From an uncultured Spirochaetales bacterium (lineage in GTDB: Bacteria; Spirochaetota; Spirochaetia; Sphaerochaetales; Sphaerochaetaceae), in contig CASDRU010000018.1 in the NCBI GenBank assembly GCA_949283305.1, positions 62,001 through 126,000 of the forward strand: a DNA stretch of 64,000 bases, read 5' to 3'. How positions within the stretch are numbered: position 1 is the stretch's first letter; each line of letters starts with the position of its first letter. Positions 7,750 to 15,926 of the stretch are shown piece after piece. The notes beneath the pieces were generated by a model. It had not been told where the DNA came from. It worked only from the letters and a program-made list of their open reading frames with translations, and did no database searches. Both the position numbers and the translations under genes were made by a program.

Positions 7750-9027
7750 ATGAGCATCACAGAGGAGATTTTATCAGCAAAGGAGAGAAAGAGAATTCTC
7801 TCTTCTTCATCATCAGAGAGCCGCAACAAGGCGATTTTGGCAATAAGGGATGAGCTTGTTGCCAATAAAGAATACATCTTCAGTGAGAATCAGAAGGATC
7901 TTGAGAATGCCGCTTTGCTTCCTGATTCCATCAGGCATCGCCTGCTGTTTGACCAGAAGAAGCTTGAGCAGAGCATACTCTCTCTTGAAGATGTCGCGTC
8001 TCTTTCCGATCCTCTTGATAAAGTGCTTGAGAAAAGGAGTCTTTGTGAAAACCTTATTCTGCAGCGCGTATCTGTTCCTCTTGGAATCATTGCGATGATC
8101 TTTGAAGCGCGTCCTGATGCTCTCATCCAGATAGTCAGCCTTGCTCTCAAGAGCGGCAATGTGATTGTCCTTAAAGGAGGGAAGGAGGCAAAGAACTCCA
8201 ACCGTGCTCTTTTTGAGGTGATAAGAAAAGCTCTGATGAAAACAGATATCCCAGAGGATTCTGTAATCCTTATGGAAAGCCACAGCGATGTATCTGAAAT
8301 CCTTTCATTGAGCGGGATAATCGACCTTGTCATCCCGAGAGGAAGCAACAGCTTTGTGCGCTATATCATGGATAACACAAGCATTCCAGTCCTCGGCCAT
8401 GCCGACGGAGTGTGCTCTTTGTATGTAGATAAGGATGCGGATCTAGAGATGGCTGTCAAGATTGCAGTCGATTCAAAATGCCAGTATCCATCTGCATGCA
8501 ACAGCATCGAGACTCTTCTAGTGCATGAGGATGTATCAGAATCTTTCCTCCCGCTTTTGAAGGCAGCCTTTGAAAAGGAAAATGTCATTGTGCATTCAGA
8601 CAAAAAGGCTTTTTCCCTTATCGGGGGAATAAAGATAGAGGATGATGAGGAATACAGAAGGGAATTTCTTGACAAAGAAATCAATATCAAGGTTGTCTCA
8701 TCCCTTTCTGATGTTTTTGCTCACCTTGAGAGATATTCATCACATCATACAGACAGCATTGTCACAGACAATAAGGAGACAGCCCGTGTGTATGCTGAGA
8801 GTGTGGACAGTGCTGATGTGTTCATCAACTGCTCAACACGCTTTGCCGACGGCTACCGATTCGGACTTGGAGCAGAGGTGGGAATCTCCACAAGCAAGAT
8901 ACATGCACGCGGTCCTGTGGGGTTGATGGGGCTTACAAGCAGCAAGTGGATTCTCTCGGGATGCGGGGATGTTGTGAGTGATTTTGCAGAGGGCAGAAAG
9001 AAATTTGCCCATAAGGATCTTTTATGA
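7750..9027 (+). CDS. proA: Gamma-glutamyl phosphate reductase
   Basis: A 425-residue cytosolic enzyme that reduces gamma-glutamyl phosphate to glutamate semialdehyde with NADPH, the second step of proline synthesis. IFEARPDALIQI and LKSGNVIVLKGGKEA form the cofactor region. Cys250 in YPSACNSIETLLVH is the expected catalytic thiol, and FGLGAEVGISTSKIHARGPVG is the C-terminal family block. The length is normal. It precedes proB, reverse of the common proB-proA order, with an ATGA overlap. proC lies 4 kb away on the other strand. Confidence 0.95.
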   Translation: MSITEEILSAKERKRILSSSSSESRNKAILAIRDELVANKEYIFSENQKDLENAALLPDSIRHRLLFDQKKLEQSILSLEDVASLSDPLDKVLEKRSLCENLILQRVSVPLGIIAMIFEARPDALIQIVSLALKSGNVIVLKGGKEAKNSNRALFEVIRKALMKTDIPEDSVILMESHSDVSEILSLSGIIDLVIPRGSNSFVRYIMDNTSIPVLGHADGVCSLYVDKDADLEMAVKIAVDSKCQYPSACNSIETLLVHEDVSESFLPLLKAAFEKENVIVHSDKKAFSLIGGIKIEDDEEYRREFLDKEINIKVVSSLSDVFAHLERYSSHHTDSIVTDNKETARVYAESVDSADVFINCSTRFADGYRFGLGAEVGISTSKIHARGPVGLMGLTSSKWILSGCGDVVSDFAEGRKKFAHKDLL

Positions 9028-10148
9028 GGGATTTTTCAAAGGTCAAGAGGCTTGTGATCAAGGTGGGCACAAATCTGCTTTCAGATAAGAGCGGAATAAA
9101 CCGTGCACGCATATTTGACATAGCCCGTCAGGTTTCAGAAATCAGGGAAAAGGGAATAGAGGTGCTTCTTGTATCAAGCGGGGCAATAGGCTTGGGAGCA
9201 AAGAAGCTTGAGCATGAGAAAGCAGTCAGCTACATAACACTGCGTCAGGCATTTGCCGCAATAGGCCAGCCGCTTCTGATGCAGGCATATGAGGAGGCTT
9301 TCAGCATCTATAATCTTGTAACTGCTCAGGTGCTTCTTACCAGAAGCGTTATGAACAACAGGACAAGCTATAACAATCTGAGAAGCTCTGTCAGCATGCT
9401 CTTGAAGCTCGGAGTCATTCCTGTATTCAATGAAAATGATGTTATTTCCACCTCTGAAAGCGGAAACAATTTTGGAGACAATGACCGTCTTAGCGCATAT
9501 ATCGCATCAAAGATCGACGCTGATCTGCTGATTTTGCTTACAGATATAGATGCTCTATATGATTCTGATCCGAAGAAAAACAAAGATGCGCGCCGTCTTG
9601 ATACAGTCAATGAGATAACAAGCGAGATCTTCTCATATGCAAAAGGAAAGGGAAGTGAGTTCTCAACGGGGGGAATGAAGACAAAGCTTCTTGCTGCAAA
9701 AATTGCACAGCGCGGTGCATGCGCCACCGTCATTGCATCAGGCTATGAGAAAGACAGTCTTGTCAGGATAATGGAAGGGGAGAGCATCGGAACACTCATT
9801 CTTCCAAAGGAAAGGATTTCCCAGAAGCAGCGCTGGATAATGAACAGCATGCCAAAAGCCAAGATAATAATAGATGATGGAGCAAAGAAAGCACTTCTTG
9901 AAAACAACAGCTCCCTGCTTTTCAGAGGTATTCTTGAAATCAAGGGCACTTTTGAGAAAGGTGAGGTTGTATATATTTCAGACAGGGAAGGAAGGAATCT
10001 CTTCAAGGCAGTTCCTCTTCTCAATTCAACCTCACTGCGTTTGGTTGCAGGCCTGGCAAGGGATGAGTCAGAGCGCATTCTTGGAACAAGAAGGGACATC
10101 GTATTCCGTCCCGAAGACAGTATGAGGACAGAGTATGCAGAGTTATAG
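9024..10148 (+). CDS. proB: Glutamate 5-kinase with C-terminal PUA domain
   Basis: A 374-residue kinase phosphorylating the glutamate gamma-carboxylate, the first and usually proline-inhibited step. VIKVGTNLL is the N-terminal nucleotide motif, LLVSSGAIGLG follows, FNENDVIS and FGDNDRLSA bind glutamate, and GTGGMKTKL-like STGGMKTKLLAA lies near the ATP site. From about residue 275 to the end is a PUA-type domain (KIIIDDGAKKALL, GEVVYISD). Its ATG overlaps the proA stop. It also overlaps the next gene by 14 bp. Confidence 0.95.
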   Translation: MRDFSKVKRLVIKVGTNLLSDKSGINRARIFDIARQVSEIREKGIEVLLVSSGAIGLGAKKLEHEKAVSYITLRQAFAAIGQPLLMQAYEEAFSIYNLVTAQVLLTRSVMNNRTSYNNLRSSVSMLLKLGVIPVFNENDVISTSESGNNFGDNDRLSAYIASKIDADLLILLTDIDALYDSDPKKNKDARRLDTVNEITSEIFSYAKGKGSEFSTGGMKTKLLAAKIAQRGACATVIASGYEKDSLVRIMEGESIGTLILPKERISQKQRWIMNSMPKAKIIIDDGAKKALLENNSSLLFRGILEIKGTFEKGEVVYISDREGRNLFKAVPLLNSTSLRLVAGLARDESERILGTRRDIVFRPEDSMRTEYAEL

Positions 10149-11052
10149 GGTAGTACGCAGAAGACAGGATCTGGAGATGAAGATATCAGCACTTCATCGT
10201 CAGGAACAGCTTGCAATAGGCATTTTGGACATGGCAGATGTCTCTGATCTTGAGAATACAATCAGGTGGTATCTTGAGAACATGAATTTCTCCCTCCATG
10301 TCATGACCACAGCAGCAGTGGCAGAGGAAAATGGTCTTACTGAGAAATACCAGGATGTGAATTTCATCATTTTCAAGAGTGCAGTCACAACAGGGGAAGC
10401 CATAAACGCATTTTCCAACGAGTGCTATACTACACTCTTCCTAGTTGTCCGCTCTGACACAGAAATGATTGCCTACAGCGGAGAAGCTCTGATAAAAATG
10501 ATGAGCGAGAAAAATCATCCGGCAGTAATCACTCCTGTTCTCATTTCCAGCCAGGGCGATGTGATTCCCACACTGCGTTCCCCGCATCTCAGAGGTAAGG
10601 ATTTTGATCCGGTAAGCCTGAAGCCGTCTCTGGATGAGAATGTCTGGGATATGAATTTATATCCTGTTCTTGGGCTCGGGCTTTATGACAGGGCACTATT
10701 TCAGCGCCTGAGAGCCTTCGATGAGGATATTTCCGGTGAGTTCTATCAGATGGCGGATTATGGGGTGCGTGTGTATCTGATGGGATACTCTATCTCTTCC
10801 TCTGTGAATCTCGCATTCCGCTTTCCGCGCCGCATGAGCATAATAGAGGACCGCTCGGAGTGCAACGGCATCAACAGGTTCTATACAAAGAACTTCTCAA
10901 TCCACAGGATTGCAGGAAAGAACGTCGTAGAAAAATGGAAGCCCTATGTGGATAAGGGAATACTGAATGACGAAGTCAAGAAGAAGCTCCTTGTGCTCCA
11001 GAAGACTGACATATTCTCTTTAATCGAGTCATGGCCTGTTAAGGAGGATTAA
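10135..11052 (+). CDS. Glycosyltransferase-like protein of unknown function in the proBA operon
   Basis: A 305-residue soluble protein. The middle segment (TTLFLVVRSDTEMI, then LGLGLYDRALFQRLRAFDEDI and MADYGVRVYLMGY) resembles the later half of GT-A fold family 2 glycosyltransferases, in which an acidic FDE is followed by an aromatic D and an arginine. The canonical DxD motif is not evident, so activity and substrate are uncertain. I use ATG 10135, which has GAGG 7 bp upstream and overlaps proB by 14 bp; ATG 10177 is an alternative. Its stop overlaps the stop of opposing pncB. Co-transcription with proline genes is likely, but a functional link is not shown. Confidence 0.5.
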   Translation: MQSYRVVRRRQDLEMKISALHRQEQLAIGILDMADVSDLENTIRWYLENMNFSLHVMTTAAVAEENGLTEKYQDVNFIIFKSAVTTGEAINAFSNECYTTLFLVVRSDTEMIAYSGEALIKMMSEKNHPAVITPVLISSQGDVIPTLRSPHLRGKDFDPVSLKPSLDENVWDMNLYPVLGLGLYDRALFQRLRAFDEDISGEFYQMADYGVRVYLMGYSISSSVNLAFRFPRRMSIIEDRSECNGINRFYTKNFSIHRIAGKNVVEKWKPYVDKGILNDEVKKKLLVLQKTDIFSLIESWPVKED

Positions 11053-12494
11053 TTCTCCTCCTGTCTTTCCTTTGTCTCCTTGATGAGATCTGTCTTCATT
11101 TCTCTCAGCTTCGCAGAAAGCGACACCTTGTAGATATGCGGGTTTATCTGCCTTCTGTAGCTCTTGTCAAATGAAGATAAAAGTGCAATGCTCCTGTCCT
11201 GAAGCTCATGGATGTCCGGCTCCTTATACATTCTCCTGCCTTTTTCCATCTTCTTTGCAAGAAGAGCTTTCTTGTATGAGTAGTTCTTCTTTTTCAGCAC
11301 AAAATGGTCCTGAGTGCTGAATGGGTGATAAAAATGAATATTCTCACCATCCGGGACCACCTCATCAGCTAATGTAATCAGATCCGCAACTGCCATGTTG
11401 TACTGGTCATAGAACCTGTAAACCTGCTTTATTCCTGGGTTTGTTGTCTTTTCGTAGCTGTTTGATACCTTGAGCTTCGGCATGAAAACGCCGTTTTCTT
11501 CCTTTGCAGCAAGCTTATATACTCCATTCAGGCTTGCCTGGCTTCCGCCTGTGACAAGATGGGTTCCGATTCCCCATGAATCTATTGGGACAGCCTCAGC
11601 AACAAGCTGGGAGACTATCTCTTCTGTAAGATCATTGCTTATGCAGATCGTTGCATTCTCAAGACCTGCCTCATCGAGTCTTCTTCTGATAACTTTCGGA
11701 AGGTATGAAAGGTCGCCAGAGTCAATCCTGACTCCGATTTTCTTTCCTTTCTTCTTCATTTCAAGCCCGACCTTTATCGCGCTGTCGATTCCGCTTCCAA
11801 GCGTGTCGTATGTGTCAATCAGGAGAACCGCATTATCCGGATAAATCCTGCAGTATTCTCTGAAGGCCTCTTCCTCGCTGTCAAAACTCATTATCCAGGA
11901 GTGAGCCATCGTGCCGCTTACAGGAATGCCGTAGACTTTTCCCGCCATTGTGTTGCTCGTGCTTTTTGTTCCCCCGATAAAAGATGCACGGGATGCAGAG
12001 AGCGCTCCGTTTTCTCCTTGGGCACGGCGTAGCCCGAATTCCATTATCGCGCCGTTTGCTTTTGTGGCATTCACCATTCTGGATGCCTTTGTCGCAATGA
12101 GGGACTGGAAGTTTATCCTGTTCAAAAGGAAAGATTCAATGATCTGTGCATCAATCAAGTCAGTATGCACGCGGATTAAAGGCTCGTTAGGAAAAGCAGG
12201 TGTTCCTTCATCAAAGGCATAGATGTCACCATGAAAGCGGTAGGTTGAAAGATAATCGATGAAAGATGGATCGAAAAAATCCAGGCTTTTCAGGTAGTTT
12301 ATATCGCTTTCAGAGAACGAGAAGTTTTCAAGTTCTGTAAGAAGCTCCTCAAGGCCGGTAAAGATTATATATCCTCCTGAAAAGGGATTTGTCCTGTAGA
12401 ACATGTCAAAGACTACCTGAGGATTGTGTTTTTCCAGAAAATAGCCCTGCGCCATGGTCAGCTCATAGAAATCGGTTATAAGTGCACTTGCCAT
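11049..12494 (-). CDS. pncB: Nicotinate phosphoribosyltransferase
   Basis: A 481-residue enzyme making nicotinate mononucleotide from nicotinate and PRPP for NAD salvage. The N-terminus ALITDFYELTMAQGY is the family hallmark, with EFGLRRAQG, GTMAHSW (the autophosphorylated histidine region), VLLIDTYDTLGSG and RIDSGDL following. The length matches the longer bacterial form. AAGGAGGT lies just before the ATG. It follows serS after a terminator hairpin of only 25 bp or so, so it may rely on readthrough. Confidence 0.93.
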   Translation of the reverse strand: MASALITDFYELTMAQGYFLEKHNPQVVFDMFYRTNPFSGGYIIFTGLEELLTELENFSFSESDINYLKSLDFFDPSFIDYLSTYRFHGDIYAFDEGTPAFPNEPLIRVHTDLIDAQIIESFLLNRINFQSLIATKASRMVNATKANGAIMEFGLRRAQGENGALSASRASFIGGTKSTSNTMAGKVYGIPVSGTMAHSWIMSFDSEEEAFREYCRIYPDNAVLLIDTYDTLGSGIDSAIKVGLEMKKKGKKIGVRIDSGDLSYLPKVIRRRLDEAGLENATICISNDLTEEIVSQLVAEAVPIDSWGIGTHLVTGGSQASLNGVYKLAAKEENGVFMPKLKVSNSYEKTTNPGIKQVYRFYDQYNMAVADLITLADEVVPDGENIHFYHPFSTQDHFVLKKKNYSYKKALLAKKMEKGRRMYKEPDIHELQDRSIALLSSFDKSYRRQINPHIYKVSLSAKLREMKTDLIKETKERQEEN

Positions 12495-12510
12495 ACTTTA
12501 CCTCCTTGAA

Positions 12511-12534
12511 ACAAAACCCATCCTTCCGGATGGG
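12511..12534 (-). terminator. Terminator hairpin between serS and pncB
   Basis: On the minus strand, CCCATCC/GGATGGG with loop GGAA (12534-12517), then TTTTGTTTC. It ends only a few bases before the pncB ribosome binding site, so it could act as an attenuator instead of a full stop. Confidence 0.75.
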
Positions 12535-12541
12535 CATCTGC

Positions 12542-13822
12542 TTATTTTAGTTTCTCAATTCTGTCAAATCCTGTGTAGGGGACAAGAGATGGCGGAATTG
12601 TTATGGAGCCATCCTCATTCTGGTAGTTCTCCATTATCGCAACGATTGCACGGGAAAGCGCGACTGCTGTTCCGTTAAGCATGTGAACAAATTTGACTTT
12701 GCCATCATCATCACGGTAGCGTATGTTGAGGCTTCTTGCCTGGTAGTCTGTGCAGTTGCTTGTGCTTGTCACCTCACCGTATTCACCATCTTCTCCACGC
12801 CCTGGCATCCATGCCTCGATGTCAAACTTGCGGTATGCAGGTGCACCGAGATCTCCTGTAGCTGTATCTACCACGCGGTATGCAAGTCCGAGTCCGGAAA
12901 ATATTTCCTCTTCAATTGAGAGAATCTCTTTATGGAAAGCATCGCTTTCTTCAGGAAGACAGTAAATGAACATCTCAAGCTTTGAGAACTGGTGTACTCT
13001 GTACAGTCCCTTTGAGTACTGGCCCGCACCTCCTGCTTCTCTTCTGAAGCAGTGAGAAAGTCCTGTCATCTTTATAGGCAGATCTTTTTTATCGAGAATC
13101 ATGTTGGAGTAATAGCCGCCAAGAGTAATTTCTGCTGTTCCTACAAGGCATGTGCCTGTTCCCTCGATTGTATAGATGTTTGACTCTTCTCCTCTGGGGT
13201 TGAATCCGATGCCGCTGAGAATCTCTTCCTTCGCGATATCCGGTGTGATAAACGGGGTAAAGCCGTGTTTCAAGACAATATCCATTGCATAGCGCTCAAG
13301 TGCCATCTGGAGAATGACGCCCTTGTTCTTGATGTAATAGAATTTCTGACCTGCAACTTTTGCCCCCGAATCAAAGTCCAGGATATCAAGATCTTCTCCA
13401 AGAGCGACATGATCCTTTGCCTTGAATGTAAAATGCTTCGGCTCTCCGTAAAACTTTATTGCAAGATTGTCTTTGTCTTCCTTTCCGATAGGAGCATCTT
13501 TGCTTGCATAGTTTGGAATGGTCTTTGCAAGAGAAGAGAAGAGCAAGTCGACTTCGTTAAATGCTGCTTCCTTTTCAGCAAGCTCACTCTTCATCTTTTT
13601 TCCCTCTTCAATAAGAGCATCACGCTCTTCTTTTTCAAGCTTTCCCTTCATCTTTGCAGCATTTTCGTTTCTCTTTGCTCTGAGAGCCTCGATTTCCTTC
13701 AGCATCGCGCTTCTCTGGTCATAGAGAGCTATAATCCTGTCCAGGTCAACGTTCATGAACCTGTTTTCAATGTTCTTCTTTATTTCCTCTCTTCTTTCCT
13801 TGATTTCTCTAATATCAATCAT
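12542..13822 (-). CDS. serS: Seryl-tRNA synthetase
   Basis: A 426-residue class II synthetase. Residues 1 to about 110 form the tRNA-binding coiled coil (EALRAKRNENAAKMKGKLEKE). Class II motif 2 appears as MTGLSHCFRREAGGAGQYSKGLYRVHQF and motif 3 as LNGTAVALSRAIVAIMENYQ near the C-terminus. The length is normal. Its ATG overlaps the proC stop by 4 bp, which makes a T-box leader impossible at this position. Confidence 0.96.
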   Translation of the reverse strand: MIDIREIKERREEIKKNIENRFMNVDLDRIIALYDQRSAMLKEIEALRAKRNENAAKMKGKLEKEERDALIEEGKKMKSELAEKEAAFNEVDLLFSSLAKTIPNYASKDAPIGKEDKDNLAIKFYGEPKHFTFKAKDHVALGEDLDILDFDSGAKVAGQKFYYIKNKGVILQMALERYAMDIVLKHGFTPFITPDIAKEEILSGIGFNPRGEESNIYTIEGTGTCLVGTAEITLGGYYSNMILDKKDLPIKMTGLSHCFRREAGGAGQYSKGLYRVHQFSKLEMFIYCLPEESDAFHKEILSIEEEIFSGLGLAYRVVDTATGDLGAPAYRKFDIEAWMPGRGEDGEYGEVTSTSNCTDYQARSLNIRYRDDDGKVKFVHMLNGTAVALSRAIVAIMENYQNEDGSITIPPSLVPYTGFDRIEKLK

Positions 13823-14604
13823 AGAAGGTTCTCCCTGCTTCTTTTTTCAATTTCCTCTTCCTTCTTTCTGGAAGCTTCAACCGCTTTATATAATGCATTA
13901 GAAAAGCCGTTTTCTTCAAGCATTTGGATGCCGGCTATGGTAGTGCCTTTTGCAGAACATATTTTCTTGATGTTCTCATCAGGATCTCCATCAAGGGCGA
14001 TGGCGGAAATGACTGTATTCCTGACAATCTCAAGAGAGAGCGGGTAAGGAAAACCGGCTTTTACACCCGCCATGGCAGATGATGAGATGAATTTGAGAAC
14101 AAATGCAATCAAAGATCCGCTTATGCCAATGAATGCATCAAAAAGGCTTTCATCAATCTCAACTGCTTTTCCAAAGGATGATGCAAGCGATAAAGCAAGC
14201 TTCTTGAACTCCTCATCATCGCTTCTTGTTGCAACTGCAGTTATTGCAGCTTTCTTCTCTGCCGCAATATTGGGCATGAATCTTGCGACATTTACTGTCT
14301 TGAGATTTCTTTCAAGCACATCAAGCGGGATTCCTGCAGCAATGGAGATATATTCTTTGCCCTCCATTCTTATTGAGGATAGGAATTCTCTTGTTATCAT
14401 CTGGGGTTTTATGGCGATGAATACAATATCAGATGATGACAAAAGCTCTTCAAGAGTATTCAGGACTTTTCCATACTCTGAGAGTGCATGGCTTTTTTTC
14501 TCATCCCTGTCGTAAAGAAACAGATTGTAGCCTGATTTCAGGCTCTTTATTATCGCGCCTCCCATGTTTCCGCATCCGATGAAACCTATCTTTTTCATAA
14601 CCAC
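13819..14604 (-). CDS. proC: Pyrroline-5-carboxylate reductase
   Basis: A 261-residue NAD(P)H-dependent enzyme for the last step of proline synthesis. The nucleotide motif IGFIGCGNMGGAI lies at the N-terminus, IAIKPQ follows, and the C-terminal dimer region has ISGSLIAFVLKF and GTTIAGIQMLEENGF, matching the family SGSGPAY and GTT blocks in relaxed form. The reading frame starts within the 3' end of trmL (10-bp overlap) and runs into serS. Together with proA and proB the window encodes the whole glutamate-to-proline route. Confidence 0.92.
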   Translation of the reverse strand: MVMKKIGFIGCGNMGGAIIKSLKSGYNLFLYDRDEKKSHALSEYGKVLNTLEELLSSSDIVFIAIKPQMITREFLSSIRMEGKEYISIAAGIPLDVLERNLKTVNVARFMPNIAAEKKAAITAVATRSDDEEFKKLALSLASSFGKAVEIDESLFDAFIGISGSLIAFVLKFISSSAMAGVKAGFPYPLSLEIVRNTVISAIALDGDPDENIKKICSAKGTTIAGIQMLEENGFSNALYKAVEASRKKEEEIEKRSRENLL

Positions 14605-15065
14605 TCCTTATCAAATCCTTTCTGACGCAGCACTTCATAGACAGAAATTGCAACTGCGTTTGAAAGGTTGAGACTTCTTACGCTGCCGCTTGTAGGAATC
14701 CTCAAAAGACGGTCAGGGTATTTTGAAAGAAGAGATGGATCAAGTCCTGAGCTTTCCTTTCCGAAAACGAGAAAGATCTCCTCTTTGTCCCTGTAGTCTA
14801 TATCAGTATAAATCTTCTTTGCTTTCTTTGTGAAAAGGAAAAGCTCCTTTTCTCCGTTTTCCTTAAAAAAATCTTCCACACTTTCCCATACCACAACCTG
14901 TCTTTTGGGATAATAATCCAGGCATGCACGGCGAAGGTGTGCCTGATCAAGGGAAAAAGAGAAAGGACTGATGAAATGGACAAGAGCCTCTGTTGCAATT
15001 GCAGTACGGAGTATGTTTCCGGCATTCTGAGGTATTTCAGGGTTCATAAGCACAATATTAAGCAT
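14595..15065 (-). CDS. trmL: tRNA (cytidine/uridine-34 2'-O)-methyltransferase, SPOUT family
   Basis: 156 residues, the usual size for TrmL/YibK. NPEIPQNAGNILRTA at the N-terminus, FGKESSGL in the middle and RSLNLSNAVAISVYEVLRQ at the end form the knotted SAM site. It methylates the wobble ribose of certain leucine tRNAs in characterised members. It is the first gene of trmL-proC-serS. TATCAT lies 7 bp before the ATG with no Shine-Dalgarno sequence, another apparently leaderless start. Confidence 0.92.
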   Translation of the reverse strand: MLNIVLMNPEIPQNAGNILRTAIATEALVHFISPFSFSLDQAHLRRACLDYYPKRQVVVWESVEDFFKENGEKELFLFTKKAKKIYTDIDYRDKEEIFLVFGKESSGLDPSLLSKYPDRLLRIPTSGSVRSLNLSNAVAISVYEVLRQKGFDKEWL

Positions 15066-15096
15066 AGAAAGAATGATATTCCCTTCTTGATTGCTT

Positions 15097-15105
15097 TGCT
15101 ATATT
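15097..15105 (+). promoter_or_regulatory. Extended -10 promoter of uppP
   Basis: TGC directly followed by TATATT (15100-15105). The same TGCTATATTCAAT string occurs in the rpmB promoter. The ATG at 15123 has no Shine-Dalgarno sequence; the leader would be about 11 nt. Confidence 0.45.
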
Positions 15106-15122
15106 CAATTAATCTTTTTGCT

Positions 15123-15926
15123 ATGGAAATCATCAAAGCGGCAATACTTGGAATAATACAGGGCATAACGGAATGGCTTCCGATAAGCTCCACAGGGCAT
15201 CTGCTCCTGGCAGATGAGATAATCCATCTTGATGTCTCTGAGGCCTTTTATTCAGTTTTCCTTGTTGTCATACAGCTTGGGAGCATCCTTGCTGTAGTGA
15301 TTCTTTATTTTTCTGAGCTATGGCCCTTTGTCAAAGACAGGGAGAAAAGGGAGAAAAGCCTTTCTTTATGGCTTAAGGTTATTGTCGCATCAGTTCCGGC
15401 TGCAATTTTCGGTTTTCTTCTTGATGACATCATTGATGAGAAGCTTTCTTCCTGGCAGGTTATCTCCTTTGCTCTTTTTGTCTACGGCGTTCTTTACATA
15501 ATTCTGGAAAGAAAAGTCAGGATAAAGACAAAGATAGAGAGGATGGAGGATGTGAAGATTAAGGATGCATTTTTCCTTGGGCTTTTTCAGACTCTTGCCC
15601 TGATTCCCGGCACAAGCAGAAGCGGATCTACAATCCTTGGAGGAATCATAATGGGATTTTCACGTCCTCTTGCCGCGAAATTCTCATTTTTCATGGCTCT
15701 TCCTGTGATGGCAGGAGCAAGTCTGCTGAGAATACTTAAAAGCGGTTTTTCATTTTCTTCTGAGGAGTATCTGATACTCTTTGTCGGAACACTTGTGTCT
15801 TTCCTTGTGTCCCTTGTTGTGATAAAGAAGCTTGTAAGCTTCGTGCGCTCGCATGACTTTGCTCCCTTCGGTGTTTACAGGATAGTCCTGTCATTGCTTG
15901 TCGTCGCTTATTTCAGTATCAAGTGA
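15123..15926 (+). CDS. uppP: Undecaprenyl-diphosphate phosphatase
   Basis: A 267-residue integral membrane enzyme that recycles the cell-wall lipid carrier by dephosphorylating undecaprenyl diphosphate. GITEWLPISSTGHL near the N-terminus and PGTSRSGSTI around residue 160 form the active site. I chose ATG 15123 since it begins MEIIKAAILGIIQG as in homologues; the open frame upstream is antisense to trmL. Its 3' end overlaps dinB on the other strand by 36 bp. Confidence 0.95.
   Translation: MEIIKAAILGIIQGITEWLPISSTGHLLLADEIIHLDVSEAFYSVFLVVIQLGSILAVVILYFSELWPFVKDREKREKSLSLWLKVIVASVPAAIFGFLLDDIIDEKLSSWQVISFALFVYGVLYIILERKVRIKTKIERMEDVKIKDAFFLGLFQTLALIPGTSRSGSTILGGIIMGFSRPLAAKFSFFMALPVMAGASLLRILKSGFSFSSEEYLILFVGTLVSFLVSLVVIKKLVSFVRSHDFAPFGVYRIVLSLLVVAYFSIK

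Noticed and set aside
11041-11065. Inverted repeat AGGAG/CTCCT around the overlapping stops of the glycosyltransferase-like gene and pncB.
   Set aside because: The arms are five bases and there is no T tract. It may just reflect the Glu-rich ends of both proteins.
13265-14047. Plus-strand frame of 260 codons across serS and proC.
   Set aside because: Both serS and proC are clearly coding on the other strand; its composition is an antisense shadow.
15087-15110. TTGATT as a -35 box for uppP.
   Set aside because: The spacing to TATATT is just 7 bp, so the promoter must depend on the extended -10.
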